From NCBI RefSeq assembly GCF_000222585.1, contig NZ_AFWE01000080.1, positions 1 to 44,414 on the forward strand: a stretch of 44,414 nucleotides of DNA, read 5' to 3'. The position numbers and the translations under genes are program-made. This stretch comes from Vibrio scophthalmi LMG 19158 (GTDB lineage: Bacteria; Pseudomonadota; Gammaproteobacteria; Enterobacterales; Vibrionaceae). This document shows positions 24,791 to 32,875 of the stretch, piece by piece; position 1 is the first letter of the stretch; every line of letters begins with the position of its first letter. Below the pieces are notes generated by a model that had not been told where the DNA came from, searched no databases, and saw only the letters and a program-made list of their open reading frames with translations.

Positions 24791-26278
24791 ATGGCAAAGT
24801 ATATTCCATCATCAGATCGGCCACATATACCGTGTGAGCATCCTGATCTATCAATGCGCTTACAATTGTTTAAGCAAAATCTAATTCGGCTTAAGTATAA
24901 AAATTCAAACTTCACTCAACGCGACAGCGAGATCCAGTCTATTTTTGCTCAGCCAGGGGAGCTGAAACATCAATGTGATTCACTGGTAAGTTATGTTGCC
25001 GAAGCTTTCCAGCATTATGCCGTATGGGATTATAGCCACGCTTATTATCCCGGGTATTGTAGTCAACAAACGGCAAGATTAGATGCTATGGAAGGGTGTA
25101 GCCGTGTGCTACCAACCCTTGCTGCTTGGTTACATGCAAACAAAAGCAACAAGGCTGGTTTGTATTCACTGGATCATCAGCCTCTTGATATCGCGGATTG
25201 GATGCGACAGGCCTTCCTCGCCGGCACAGATCCAAAGCATGTAGGATATTGGGGCGCAATTGAAAACTATGATCAGCGAATCTGCGAAAGTGCGGATCTG
25301 GCGTTGGCATTGTGGTTGAGCAAACCATTTGTTTGGGACCATTTTTCTTCGGAGCAACAGCAGCAAATTGTTGTATGGTTTGAACAAGTTAATCAAGCCA
25401 AAACAGTTGATAATAACTGGCACTTATTTCCTTTAACGGTTCAATTGGTTTTGAAGTCCCTAACGGGTAATGATCAGATTGATCATCAACGCTATGCGCG
25501 TGTTAAGGAATTTTATGTAGGTGATGGTTGGTTTAGAGACGGTGCTAAAGGCAACTATGATTACTATAACGCATGGGGCTTTCATTATTCACTTTATTGG
25601 CTTGACCAAATCGATCCTGCGTTTGACCCGAATTTCATTCGCACTGGTTTACGATCGTTTAGTGATAATGCACGTTACCTATTTACCGCGCAGGGTTTTC
25701 CTATGTTTGGTCGCAGCGCTTGCTATCGTCTCGCTGCCACGGCACCGTTAATCGCCACATTAGATGCTTGCCATGGGTCAATACCGGAGGATTATTTGGG
25801 CCAGTTTAAACGAGCGTTTAGAACCAATTTGGATTTCTTTATCACCAACGGTGCGCTGGAAAAAGGTCGTCCCACTCAAGGTCTTTTCGGTGATGACCTC
25901 CGATTGACAGATAATTACAGTGGCCCAGCAAGCAGTTTTTGGTCACTCCGAGCATTAAATATCGCGATTTATTGTGGTGATAAAGTCGGCTTGTGGGATG
26001 CAAAAGAAATGCCGTTGGAAATTGAAAAGGAGAGCTTTATGTTTTCTTTAAATGGCCCAGACATGCTGGTTGTTGGCATCAAAGAAACTCAGGAGGTGAC
26101 GGTTTTGTTCAGAGAAGAATATTTACCACAACCTTCACCATTAAATCGGCGGTTGGAATCCCAGTCTTTGTTTCATGCACTGAAAGAGCGAATTTCCGGG
26201 CGGGCTGAAAGGCCGAAAAACAATTTGCTGCGAAAAGGAGTAACTTGTTATAGCTCGAAGCTATCATTGTTTCTCTAG
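24791..26278 (+). CDS. DUF2264 protein, putative enzyme of uronate-oligosaccharide breakdown
   Basis: A 495-residue cytosolic protein with no signal peptide; start ATG 24791 follows CAGGAGGG. The region GYWGAIENYDQRICESADLA, then VGDGWFRDGAKGNYDYYN, AWGFHYSLYWLDQIDP and GFPMFGRSACYR, fits DUF2264, a family with a predicted (alpha/alpha)6 barrel like that of many glycosidases and lyases. Its function is not established to my knowledge. Members I recall often are longer (~600 residues), so the C-terminal beta domain may be reduced here. The gene lies between DhuI and the KdgR-like regulator. A role in splitting or trimming the imported oligosaccharide is an inference from position. Confidence 0.72.
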   Translation: MAKYIPSSDRPHIPCEHPDLSMRLQLFKQNLIRLKYKNSNFTQRDSEIQSIFAQPGELKHQCDSLVSYVAEAFQHYAVWDYSHAYYPGYCSQQTARLDAMEGCSRVLPTLAAWLHANKSNKAGLYSLDHQPLDIADWMRQAFLAGTDPKHVGYWGAIENYDQRICESADLALALWLSKPFVWDHFSSEQQQQIVVWFEQVNQAKTVDNNWHLFPLTVQLVLKSLTGNDQIDHQRYARVKEFYVGDGWFRDGAKGNYDYYNAWGFHYSLYWLDQIDPAFDPNFIRTGLRSFSDNARYLFTAQGFPMFGRSACYRLAATAPLIATLDACHGSIPEDYLGQFKRAFRTNLDFFITNGALEKGRPTQGLFGDDLRLTDNYSGPASSFWSLRALNIAIYCGDKVGLWDAKEMPLEIEKESFMFSLNGPDMLVVGIKETQEVTVLFREEYLPQPSPLNRRLESQSLFHALKERISGRAERPKNNLLRKGVTCYSSKLSLFL

Positions 26279-26305
26279 CTGCAGGGGGTCTCTAGCAGCA
26301 TGTTT

Positions 26306-26340
26306 GAGGGGAACGACAGATACGATTGAGTATTCCCCTC
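26306..26340. terminator. Shared terminator of convergent genes
   Basis: GAGGGGAA pairs with TTCCCCTC around an 18- to 19-base loop between the DUF2264 gene and the IclR gene, which converge. The large loop makes it weaker than the other terminators here. Confidence 0.5.
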
Positions 26341-26353
26341 ATGTTTATGCCGT

Positions 26354-27136
26354 TTATTGATTGTTCACATCATAGCCTAACTGTCTTGATATGTTGTGAC
26401 CTGCAGTTTGCAACAATTCAACATAGTAAGAGAGTCGCTCTTGATCAAAACGAATGGTCGGGAATGAGATCGAAAGCCCTGCGATGACCTGACCAAAGCG
26501 ATCATAAATCGGTGCGGCGATGCAGCGTAACCCCGGCTCTTGTTCTTCGTTGTCTTCGGCGTAATGCTGCTGGCGGACTAACTCAAGTTCTGTCAGCAAT
26601 TGCGCAGTATTTTGTAAGGTTTTTTCGGTGTGTTTTACAAACGTTACATCGGCAAGCGTTCGCTCGACGAACTCTGCGTCACGTTCAGCCAATAAAACTT
26701 TACCAATCGCAGTACTATACAGTGGATTGCGGCGACCAATGCGTGATTGCATACTGAGGTTGTAGCCAGAATCGATTTTATGGATGTAGATAATCCCGTC
26801 TTCATCCAATGCACCAAGGTGGAGCGCTTCATTGGTTTGCTCAGAGATGTAGCGCATCTCTTTGTCGGCCAAGGCGATAAGATCGACATACTCAAGCGAT
26901 TTTGCACCCAATTCAAACAGTTTCAAGGTGAGGCCATATTTATCGGCTTCTTCCTCTTGGGAAACGTAACCCAACATTTTCATGGTTTGTAAGAAGCGAT
27001 AGGTTGTCGCTTTAGACATCATTAAGCGCTGAGAAAGCTCAGAGACACCAATGTCTTTTTGTTCGCCTAATGCCTGAAGAATACTAAATACCTTCATTAC
27101 TGAAGAGACGGCTTCAGGCTGAGTTGTCTTTTCCAT
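26354..27136 (-). CDS. IclR-family regulator, KdgR-like
   Basis: A 260-residue regulator. A winged helix-turn-helix occupies about residues 10-75 (VSSVMKVFSILQAL ... VSELSQRLMMSKATTYRFLQTMKMLGYV). The IclR effector domain follows (~90-255) with IGRRNPLYSTAIGKVLLAE and EEQEPGLRCIAAPIYD. The sequence and place, divergent from kduD in a KDG pathway cluster, match KdgR, which releases DNA when KDG binds. The divergent intergenic region holds two KdgR-like sites, one a long perfect palindrome. Start ATG 27136 has AGGAAA in front. Confidence 0.88.
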   Translation of the reverse strand: MEKTTQPEAVSSVMKVFSILQALGEQKDIGVSELSQRLMMSKATTYRFLQTMKMLGYVSQEEEADKYGLTLKLFELGAKSLEYVDLIALADKEMRYISEQTNEALHLGALDEDGIIYIHKIDSGYNLSMQSRIGRRNPLYSTAIGKVLLAERDAEFVERTLADVTFVKHTEKTLQNTAQLLTELELVRQQHYAEDNEEQEPGLRCIAAPIYDRFGQVIAGLSISFPTIRFDQERLSYYVELLQTAGHNISRQLGYDVNNQ

Positions 27137-27243
27137 TTTCCTACCTTATGCATATACCTGTGCATGTTCTTGCTCATGCAGAATAGCGCTCATTATACAG
27201 AGCGTGTTTGCTTCGGCTAGTTTTTTAAAAAGCCATTTCATTT

Positions 27244-27264
27244 AATTGAAACATCGTTTTACTT
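27244..27264. promoter_or_regulatory. KdgR-like operator 1 (imperfect)
   Basis: The core TTGAAACATCGTTTTA resembles the KdgR consensus as I remember it (TGAAAC-n-n-GTTTCA). It lies between the IclR/KdgR-like gene and kduD, 40 bases from the perfect palindrome. Confidence 0.5.
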
Positions 27265-27287
27265 TTAGGTGCAAAATTGTGATGGCG

Positions 27288-27324
27288 ATAGTTATTTTTG
27301 AAACGCCATTTCAAAAATAACTAT
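27288..27324. promoter_or_regulatory. KdgR-like operator 2, perfect 16-bp palindrome
   Basis: ATAGTTATTTTTGAAA and its exact complement TTTCAAAAATAACTAT are separated by CGCCA. The inner TGAAA...TTTCA fits a KdgR site; the extra length of the arms is unusual and may stabilise tight or dual binding. It lies 92 bases upstream of the kduD start. Confidence 0.65.
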
Positions 27325-27416
27325 ACAGCATTTTGATGTGTTGATATTTTGCTTGTATACAGTGAACAGGCGCTCAGAAAAGAGCCAGAATATTGCACAG
27401 CATTTAAGGAAATAAC

Positions 27417-28178
27417 ATGATTTTGGATTCATTTAATTTACAAGGCAAAGTCGCCATCGTAACGGGGTGTGATACAGGTTTAGGCCAAGGTATGGCATTG
27501 GGTTTAGCAAATGCAGGTTGTGACATTGTTGGGGTTAACATTGTTGAACCAACTGAAACAATCCAAATGGTTGAGCAGACTGGCCGCAAGTTTATTGACG
27601 TTCGCGCGAACTTGATGAAGCTTGATGATATTCCAGCCATCGTTGATCGCGCGGTGACAGAATTAGGCCGTATCGACGTACTAGTTAACAATGCGGGCAT
27701 CATCCGCCGCAACGATGCGATTGATTTTTCAGAGCAAGATTGGGATGACGTCATGAATATCAACGTGAAGTCTGTATTCTTCCTATCGCAAGCTGTCGCA
27801 AAGCAATTTATTGCTCAAGGTGAAGGTGGCAAGATCATTAATATCGCATCAATGTTGTCTTTCCAAGGCGGTATCCGTGTACCTTCTTACACGACGTCTA
27901 AGAGTGGTGTGATGGGCGTGACTCGTCTAATGGCAAACGAATGGGCGAAGCACAACATCAATGTTAATGCGATTGCACCAGGTTACATGGCAACTAACAA
28001 CACCGCGGCTTTACGTGCTGATGAATCGCGTAACAAAGAGATTCTCGATCGCATCCCAGCTGGTCGCTGGGGTAAGCCTGCTGACTTGGCAGGTCCTTGT
28101 GTGTTCTTGGCATCAAATGCTTCTGATTACATCAATGGTTATACCATTGCCGTAGATGGCGGCTGGTTATCTCGCTAA
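27417..28178 (+). CDS. kduD: KduD/DhuD-type short-chain dehydrogenase
   Basis: A 253-residue classical SDR with cofactor loop TGCDTGLGQGMA (16-27), NNAG (91-94), catalytic Ser145, Tyr158 and Lys162 (YTTSK), and the PGYMATNNT region typical of 2-deoxy-D-gluconate/2-keto-3-deoxygluconate 3-dehydrogenases. It would reduce DK-II, the product of the isomerase, to KDG using NAD(P)H. It sits divergent from the KdgR-like regulator with operator sites between. AAGGAAATAAC precedes the start. Confidence 0.92.
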   Translation: MILDSFNLQGKVAIVTGCDTGLGQGMALGLANAGCDIVGVNIVEPTETIQMVEQTGRKFIDVRANLMKLDDIPAIVDRAVTELGRIDVLVNNAGIIRRNDAIDFSEQDWDDVMNINVKSVFFLSQAVAKQFIAQGEGGKIINIASMLSFQGGIRVPSYTTSKSGVMGVTRLMANEWAKHNINVNAIAPGYMATNNTAALRADESRNKEILDRIPAGRWGKPADLAGPCVFLASNASDYINGYTIAVDGGWLSR

Positions 28179-28222
28179 CGATTTAAAGTGACCGCTAAGG
28201 GAAATGAATAGGCAAGGCGTTA

Positions 28223-28759
28223 GTGATGATTGTCGATTTTATAAGTGAGCAATCATTATTGGCTCAAACTTTTGGCTTGATTAGTTTTGCCTTAGGTTTA
28301 TCGACGTTCTATCAAAAAAACGACCGTCGATTAAAGATCGTTATGCTGATATTAAACCTTAACCATCTTATTCACTATGTGTTGATGGGCTCGGTCATAT
28401 CGGCACTTAGCGCACTATTGTCGGCATTACGCACTGCTACAGCGATTTACATTTCTTCCGCTTGGGTCGCGATGGTGTTTATCGTTGTCAGTGTGATTTT
28501 TGGAGTGAGCCTTGCCGATTCGGTATGGGATCTTTGGCCAATTGTTGGCACAGTTATTGGCACTTATTCGGTGTTCATGCTGCAAGGTATCGCGATGCGC
28601 TTAGCGTTTCTTGCCGGAGCAACATGTTGGCTGATTAACAATATTCTGATTGGGTCGATAGGCGGTACGTTATTAGAGGTGAGTGTTATCAGTATCAATG
28701 TCGTGACGATAATGCGCTTACTAAAAGATAAAAAGCAGTTAGTGGCCACTAATCAATAA
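28223..28759 (+). CDS. YgjV-family inner membrane protein
   Basis: A 178-residue protein with five or six hydrophobic segments. The N terminus AQTFGLISFALGLSTFYQKNDRRLKI and the repeat-like LGLSTFYQ and NLNHLIHYVLMG phrases match the YgjV family (function unknown). It follows kduD by 44 bases and is ended by a hairpin before kdgK. In E. coli ygjV lies near uxaCA/exuT, another uronate locus, so a link to uronate use is plausible though not shown. Confidence 0.78.
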   Translation: MMIVDFISEQSLLAQTFGLISFALGLSTFYQKNDRRLKIVMLILNLNHLIHYVLMGSVISALSALLSALRTATAIYISSAWVAMVFIVVSVIFGVSLADSVWDLWPIVGTVIGTYSVFMLQGIAMRLAFLAGATCWLINNILIGSIGGTLLEVSVISINVVTIMRLLKDKKQLVATNQ

Positions 28760-28813
28760 GCCTGCATTCGTCAGTAAAATAAACGCAAATTTTAGATTTA
28801 TCGGGAAATTTCA

Positions 28814-28838
28814 AGCTGGCCTTAGAGCTGGCTTTTTT
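28814..28838 (+). terminator. Terminator between ygjV-like gene and kdgK
   Basis: AGCTGGC pairs with GCTGGCT (two G-U pairs) around a 6-base loop, then TTTTTT. It lies about 55 bases past the ygjV-like stop. Confidence 0.6.
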
Positions 28839-28868
28839 CTTAGTAGCATCGAATGCTAAAGGGGTTGT

Positions 28869-29798
28869 ATGAAGCAAATTAAACGAGTCGCTATCATTGG
28901 CGAGTGTATGGTTGAGTTAAAAAAAAATAACGGTGTTCTCGAACAAGGGTTTGGCGGCGATACACTCAACACAGCCGTTTATCTTTCTCGTTTAACAAAA
29001 CAGCGAGGTGTAACAACGTCGTATGTGACTGGCTTAGGCCACGACCCATTCAGTAAAGAGATGTTGGCATCTTGGCAGCAAGAATCATTGAATACCGATA
29101 TGGTGTTTATTTCAGAAAATAAATTGCCGGGAATGTACGCAATTGAAACAGCGGAAGATGGCGAGCGTAGTTTTTTTTATTGGCGTAATGACTCCGCCGC
29201 TAAGTACTGGTTACGTGAACATGCCATGACCGAGCTAAGCGAGGCATTGTGTCAGCAACAGATGATCTATCTAAGTGGTATTAGCTTGGCGATTTTACCT
29301 GAGGATTGTCGCCTATCCTTGATTGAGTTGTTGAGGAACGCTCGGGCAAAAGGTGTAAGCATTGCCTTCGATAATAACTATCGACCAACACTTTGGAATA
29401 ATAAAGAAGAAGCAAGACAAGCCTATAAGCAGGTATTAGCCCTGACGGATATCGCTTTCCTCACGTTTGATGATGAACAAGCACTCTATGGTGATGACCT
29501 AGAGCAACAAGCGATTGAGCGCACTCAAGCATTAGGTGTGCAAGAAATTGTGATTAAGCGTGGGGCCGAAGCGTGTTTGGTTATTTCTAAACAAGGTGTT
29601 GATTCGATTGCACCAATCCCGGTGACAAACATTATTGATACGACCGCCGCCGGTGATTCATTCAGTGCGGGTTATCTTGCGAAACGTATTTTGGGTGGTG
29701 ATATGCAAGAATCTGCAAAGGCTGGGCATACCTTAGCGGGAACGGTTATCCAGCATCGTGGAGCAATTATTTCTCCAGACTTAATGCCGATGATTTAG
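28869..29798 (+). CDS. kdgK: 2-dehydro-3-deoxygluconokinase (KdgK)
   Basis: A 309-residue PfkB-family sugar kinase that phosphorylates KDG to KDPG with ATP. IGECMVEL and GGDTLNTAVYLSRL at the N terminus are the KdgK version of the sugar-binding site; DTTAAGDSFSAGYLA (257-271) is the PfkB signature with catalytic Asp263. The next gene is the aldolase that uses its product, so the two steps are coupled. Confidence 0.94.
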   Translation: MKQIKRVAIIGECMVELKKNNGVLEQGFGGDTLNTAVYLSRLTKQRGVTTSYVTGLGHDPFSKEMLASWQQESLNTDMVFISENKLPGMYAIETAEDGERSFFYWRNDSAAKYWLREHAMTELSEALCQQQMIYLSGISLAILPEDCRLSLIELLRNARAKGVSIAFDNNYRPTLWNNKEEARQAYKQVLALTDIAFLTFDDEQALYGDDLEQQAIERTQALGVQEIVIKRGAEACLVISKQGVDSIAPIPVTNIIDTTAAGDSFSAGYLAKRILGGDMQESAKAGHTLAGTVIQHRGAIISPDLMPMI

Positions 29799-29856
29799 TG
29801 GGTGGCGAATTGCATTCTATACCCTTATTTAAATTACTCATATTATGGAAATAAAG

Positions 29857-30480
29857 ATGAAAACGCTTAATCAACAATTAACCGAAATACAAGTTGTCCC
29901 AGTCATCGCGATTAAAGATGCCTCAAAAGCGGCCAAGCTCGCACAAGTTTTGATTGAAAATGGATTGCCGTGTGCGGAAGTGACCTTCCGTACTGAACAA
30001 GCGGTGCAAGCGATTAAAAATATGCGTGAAGCTTACCCGGAAATGCTTATTGGTGCTGGTACGGTGTTAACTAGCGAGCAAGTCGATCAAGCAATAGAAG
30101 CAGGTGTTAATTTTATTGTTAGTCCTGGGTTTAACCCAACCACCGTAAAATATTGTCAGCAACGGGGCGTGGCTATCGTACCGGGCGTCAATAACCCAAG
30201 CTTAGTTGAGCAAGCGATGGAAATGGGACTCACTACATTGAAGTTTTTCCCTGCAGAGCCTTCTGGCGGCACGGGCATGCTCAAAGCTTTATCTGCGGTT
30301 TACCCTGTTAAATTCATGCCAACGGGTGGTGTGAGCCCTTCAAATGTTAAAGAGTACCTCGCGATCCCTTCCGTATTGGCATGTGGCGGAACTTGGATGG
30401 TACCCAATGATTTGATTGAAAATGAGCAATGGGATGAGCTAGCAGCGCTGGTGGCTGAAGTGGCCAATATCATTCGCTAA
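29857..30480 (+). CDS. eda: KDPG aldolase (Eda/KdgA)
   Basis: A 207-residue class I aldolase that cleaves KDPG into pyruvate and glyceraldehyde-3-phosphate. ATG 29857 (MKTLNQQLTEIQVVPVIAI) is preferred over ATG 29845, since GGAAATAAAG lies between them. The Schiff-base lysine is Lys129 in LKFFPAE; Glu41, Arg45 and Thr69 align with the E. coli Eda catalytic set (shifted by 4). It completes the uronate route to central metabolism. Strong terminator after the stop. Confidence 0.94.
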   Translation: MKTLNQQLTEIQVVPVIAIKDASKAAKLAQVLIENGLPCAEVTFRTEQAVQAIKNMREAYPEMLIGAGTVLTSEQVDQAIEAGVNFIVSPGFNPTTVKYCQQRGVAIVPGVNNPSLVEQAMEMGLTTLKFFPAEPSGGTGMLKALSAVYPVKFMPTGGVSPSNVKEYLAIPSVLACGGTWMVPNDLIENEQWDELAALVAEVANIIR

Positions 30481-30492
30481 CGGTTGTTAACA

Positions 30493-30516
30493 AAAAAGGA
30501 GCCGAAGCTCCTTTTT
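30493..30516 (+). terminator. Terminator of kdgK-eda
   Basis: AAAAAGGAGC pairs with GCTCCTTTTT around CGAA, 13 bases past the eda stop. With A and T runs on both sides it can also end the convergent yegD transcript. Confidence 0.9.
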
Positions 30517-30529
30517 CTGTTTGTGTTAA

Positions 30530-31882
30530 CTAGCGATAAATCAAATTAGACCAATGAGTTAGGCCTGCAGTGACTGAGCCAAAGTAGTTGCCAGCGATGA
30601 TTTCAGTATTCGGTAATACCGACGCGACAGCGGCAGTCAGTACGGTGGAACGTGCTGAGCCGCCGGTCATGTAAATCACGTCGGGTTTGATACCACTCTG
30701 TGTGACGGCTTCTTCCACCAAATTGCGGATTTTCAGCATTGGATTATCTATGGCGGCTTCAATTTCGCTGCGCTGGGTGATGATTTCAACGCGTTCAGAG
30801 ATTAAGTCAATCAGCGCGGTGTAATCATCATGGTCAGATAAGGCAATTTTTGCTCGTTCCGCTTGGTTAATCACGCCGTAGCCCAAGGTTTCTTGGTGTA
30901 GCTTCAATAGGCGGCCTAGCTTTTCTGGCTCTGCGGCTTGTTTGAAAAACTCACGCAGTGGTTTTAGATTATCACTGCCATAGAAGCTGCGCTGGGCTTG
31001 GACGTCGTTAATCGCCATCGCATTCCAATATTGGATTAGGGGTAAATCTAAACCGTTGAGTAATTTACTGCCAAGACCAAACTCTTTCATAAAGCATTTA
31101 AAGGCAATAAAAATATCCAAATCGTTACCGCCGACCATTTGGCCAGTGTGGGCGAGTAAAGAGTCATTACGTTCCAGTTTGTTGTGCCAACTTGGCCCCA
31201 TACGAATCATCGAACAGTCAGTGGTACCACCGCCGATATCGACCACGAGAACATTTTTGTCTTCGGTTAAGCTGGCTTCAAAATCAAGCCCGGCAGCAAC
31301 GGGTTCATACTGAAATTCGACATCTTTAAATCCGGCACGTTTGGCTGCACGGGTGAGGATATCAACCGCTTGGATATTAGAGTTTTCACCTCCCCGGCCT
31401 AAAAAGTTTACCGGTCGACCAATGACGGTTTGAGTAATATCCGTTTGAATGGAATGTTCAGCACGACGCTTGATATTGCTCATCATGGCGCAAACCAGAT
31501 CTTCGAAGAAAGAGAGCTGAATATCACGCAGTCCCATTGCGCCTAAAAATGATTTCGGTGATTTAACGAAATAGGTGTCTTTTGGATCTTCGAGATATAA
31601 CTCGAGTGCTTGATGACCAAACTTTACATCGTCAGCTTGGACTTCAAGCCCTTCTTCACGGTTGATTTTTACCGCGCGACGAAGAACGGCTTCGTTAGTC
31701 TCATCACTCGGTTTTATGTCTAAATAGCGAAAAAGATACTCAGAGACCGATTCTGCGTTTGGCGCACACAGTGTTGATGGGATAAAAGCATTTTCACCGA
31801 CTAATGGGATTTGGGTGATTTTGCCATCAACAGTATGAGCGACGCTGCAATTTGCAGTACCGAAATCGAAACCTATAGACAT
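30530..31882 (-). CDS. yegD: YegD, Hsp70-like chaperone
   Basis: A ~450-residue actin/Hsp70-fold ATPase. I start at ATG 31882 (MSIGFDFGTANCSVA), which carries the phosphate-1 loop, instead of the in-frame start 36 bases upstream. Other ATPase marks are VVDIGGGTTDCSM (phosphate 2) and YMTGGSARST (adenosine loop). YegD has the nucleotide-binding domain but lacks the usual Hsp70 substrate-binding domain. Client and role are not well known. It is a single-gene unit. Confidence 0.9.
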   Translation of the reverse strand: MSIGFDFGTANCSVAHTVDGKITQIPLVGENAFIPSTLCAPNAESVSEYLFRYLDIKPSDETNEAVLRRAVKINREEGLEVQADDVKFGHQALELYLEDPKDTYFVKSPKSFLGAMGLRDIQLSFFEDLVCAMMSNIKRRAEHSIQTDITQTVIGRPVNFLGRGGENSNIQAVDILTRAAKRAGFKDVEFQYEPVAAGLDFEASLTEDKNVLVVDIGGGTTDCSMIRMGPSWHNKLERNDSLLAHTGQMVGGNDLDIFIAFKCFMKEFGLGSKLLNGLDLPLIQYWNAMAINDVQAQRSFYGSDNLKPLREFFKQAAEPEKLGRLLKLHQETLGYGVINQAERAKIALSDHDDYTALIDLISERVEIITQRSEIEAAIDNPMLKIRNLVEEAVTQSGIKPDVIYMTGGSARSTVLTAAVASVLPNTEIIAGNYFGSVTAGLTHWSNLIYR

Positions 31883-32221
31883 GTATACCTCAGAGACTAG
31901 AAACAAGGGGGCGCACACTAAACCTTAGATGCGTAGACGGGTCAAGGGCAATAGGTCATTTTTCTTAATTGCGACTAGGCTACGTTATGATGATGTTCCC
32001 TTGGCGGTTGGAAAATTTCGCTCTTGAAAACAGAGAAACAGGTCTGAAGCAATAAGTTATTTGTCCACCCAAGTTTATCTTGCGGCTTCGGTGGCTATAT
32101 ATGTTTTGCTTCTTACTTGGTTGGATATCATATTTAGAAAATCGGGTCATTTGGTTGTATTTTGATTGCTTAATACCCAGATCGTCTGTGTAGAGCGGTA
32201 TAACTTATAAAAGGAAAAGTC
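31883..32221. other. Intergenic gap between yegD and the broken yghU
   Basis: About 340 bases separating two divergent starts. I see no ORF with a believable start. AAAGGAAAAG at the right end is the ribosome binding site of the yghU fragment. Confidence 0.4.
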
Positions 32222-32761
32222 ATGACAAATGAATACATCCCAGCAAAAGTATGGACAGAAGATACCAATACCGGCGGCACTTGGGCCAGTATCAATCGCC
32301 CAACATCCGGTGCTCGTCATGAGCAAGAGTTGCCAGTGGGTGAACATGCACTACAACTTTATTCGATGGGTACGCCAAACGGTCAGAAAGTTACCATTAT
32401 GCTCGAAGAGCTACTTGCTCTCGGTGTAACAGAGGCAGAGTATGATGCGTATTTGATCCGTATCGGTGATGGCGACCAGTTTTCTTCAGGGTTTGTCGCG
32501 GCGAACCCTAATTCAAAAATTCCAGTGTTGGTCGATCATTCTGTCACGCCTGCGATTAACGTCTTTGAATCCGGGCATATTTTGCTATATCTCGCGGAAA
32601 AATTTGGACAATTACTACCAAAAGAGCTTGCTCAGCGCACGGTCGCGATGAACTGGTTATTCTGGTTACAAGGCAGTGCGCCATATCTAGGAGGGGGATT
32701 TGGTCATTTGTACGCTTGTCAATATCCCCACCCAAATCATCATTCTAAACATATTCATTAA
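32222..32761 (+). pseudogene. yghU: Truncated yghU (glutathione S-transferase family)
   Basis: The 179-codon frame matches the YghU N-terminal thioredoxin-like domain and the start of the helical domain as far as GGGFGHLYA (about residue 164). It then continues for 14 unrelated residues (CQYPHPNHHSKHIH) and stops. Full YghU is about 286 residues, so the second half of the helical domain is missing. The complete, clearly divergent copy lies 114 bases downstream. The break is clean and not a frameshift within homologous sequence, which suggests foreign DNA joined here. Confidence 0.82.
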
Positions 32762-32787
32762 TTTCAATTAATTAGGCTTTACGAAGC

Positions 32788-32822
32788 ACTATACAAAATA
32801 ATTAAGTGGTATTTTGTATAGT
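32788..32822. promoter_or_regulatory. Perfect 13-bp palindrome upstream of the complete yghU
   Basis: ACTATACAAAATA and its exact complement TATTTTGTATAGT are separated by 9 bases. It lies 54 bases before the second yghU start, in the region foreign to the first copy. Likely an operator for a dimeric repressor; a recombination site at the island edge is the alternative. Confidence 0.55.
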
Positions 32823-32875
32823 AATAATTCAGCTACTCAACTCACTTAAACGAACAAAAATACAGGGATATAGCT

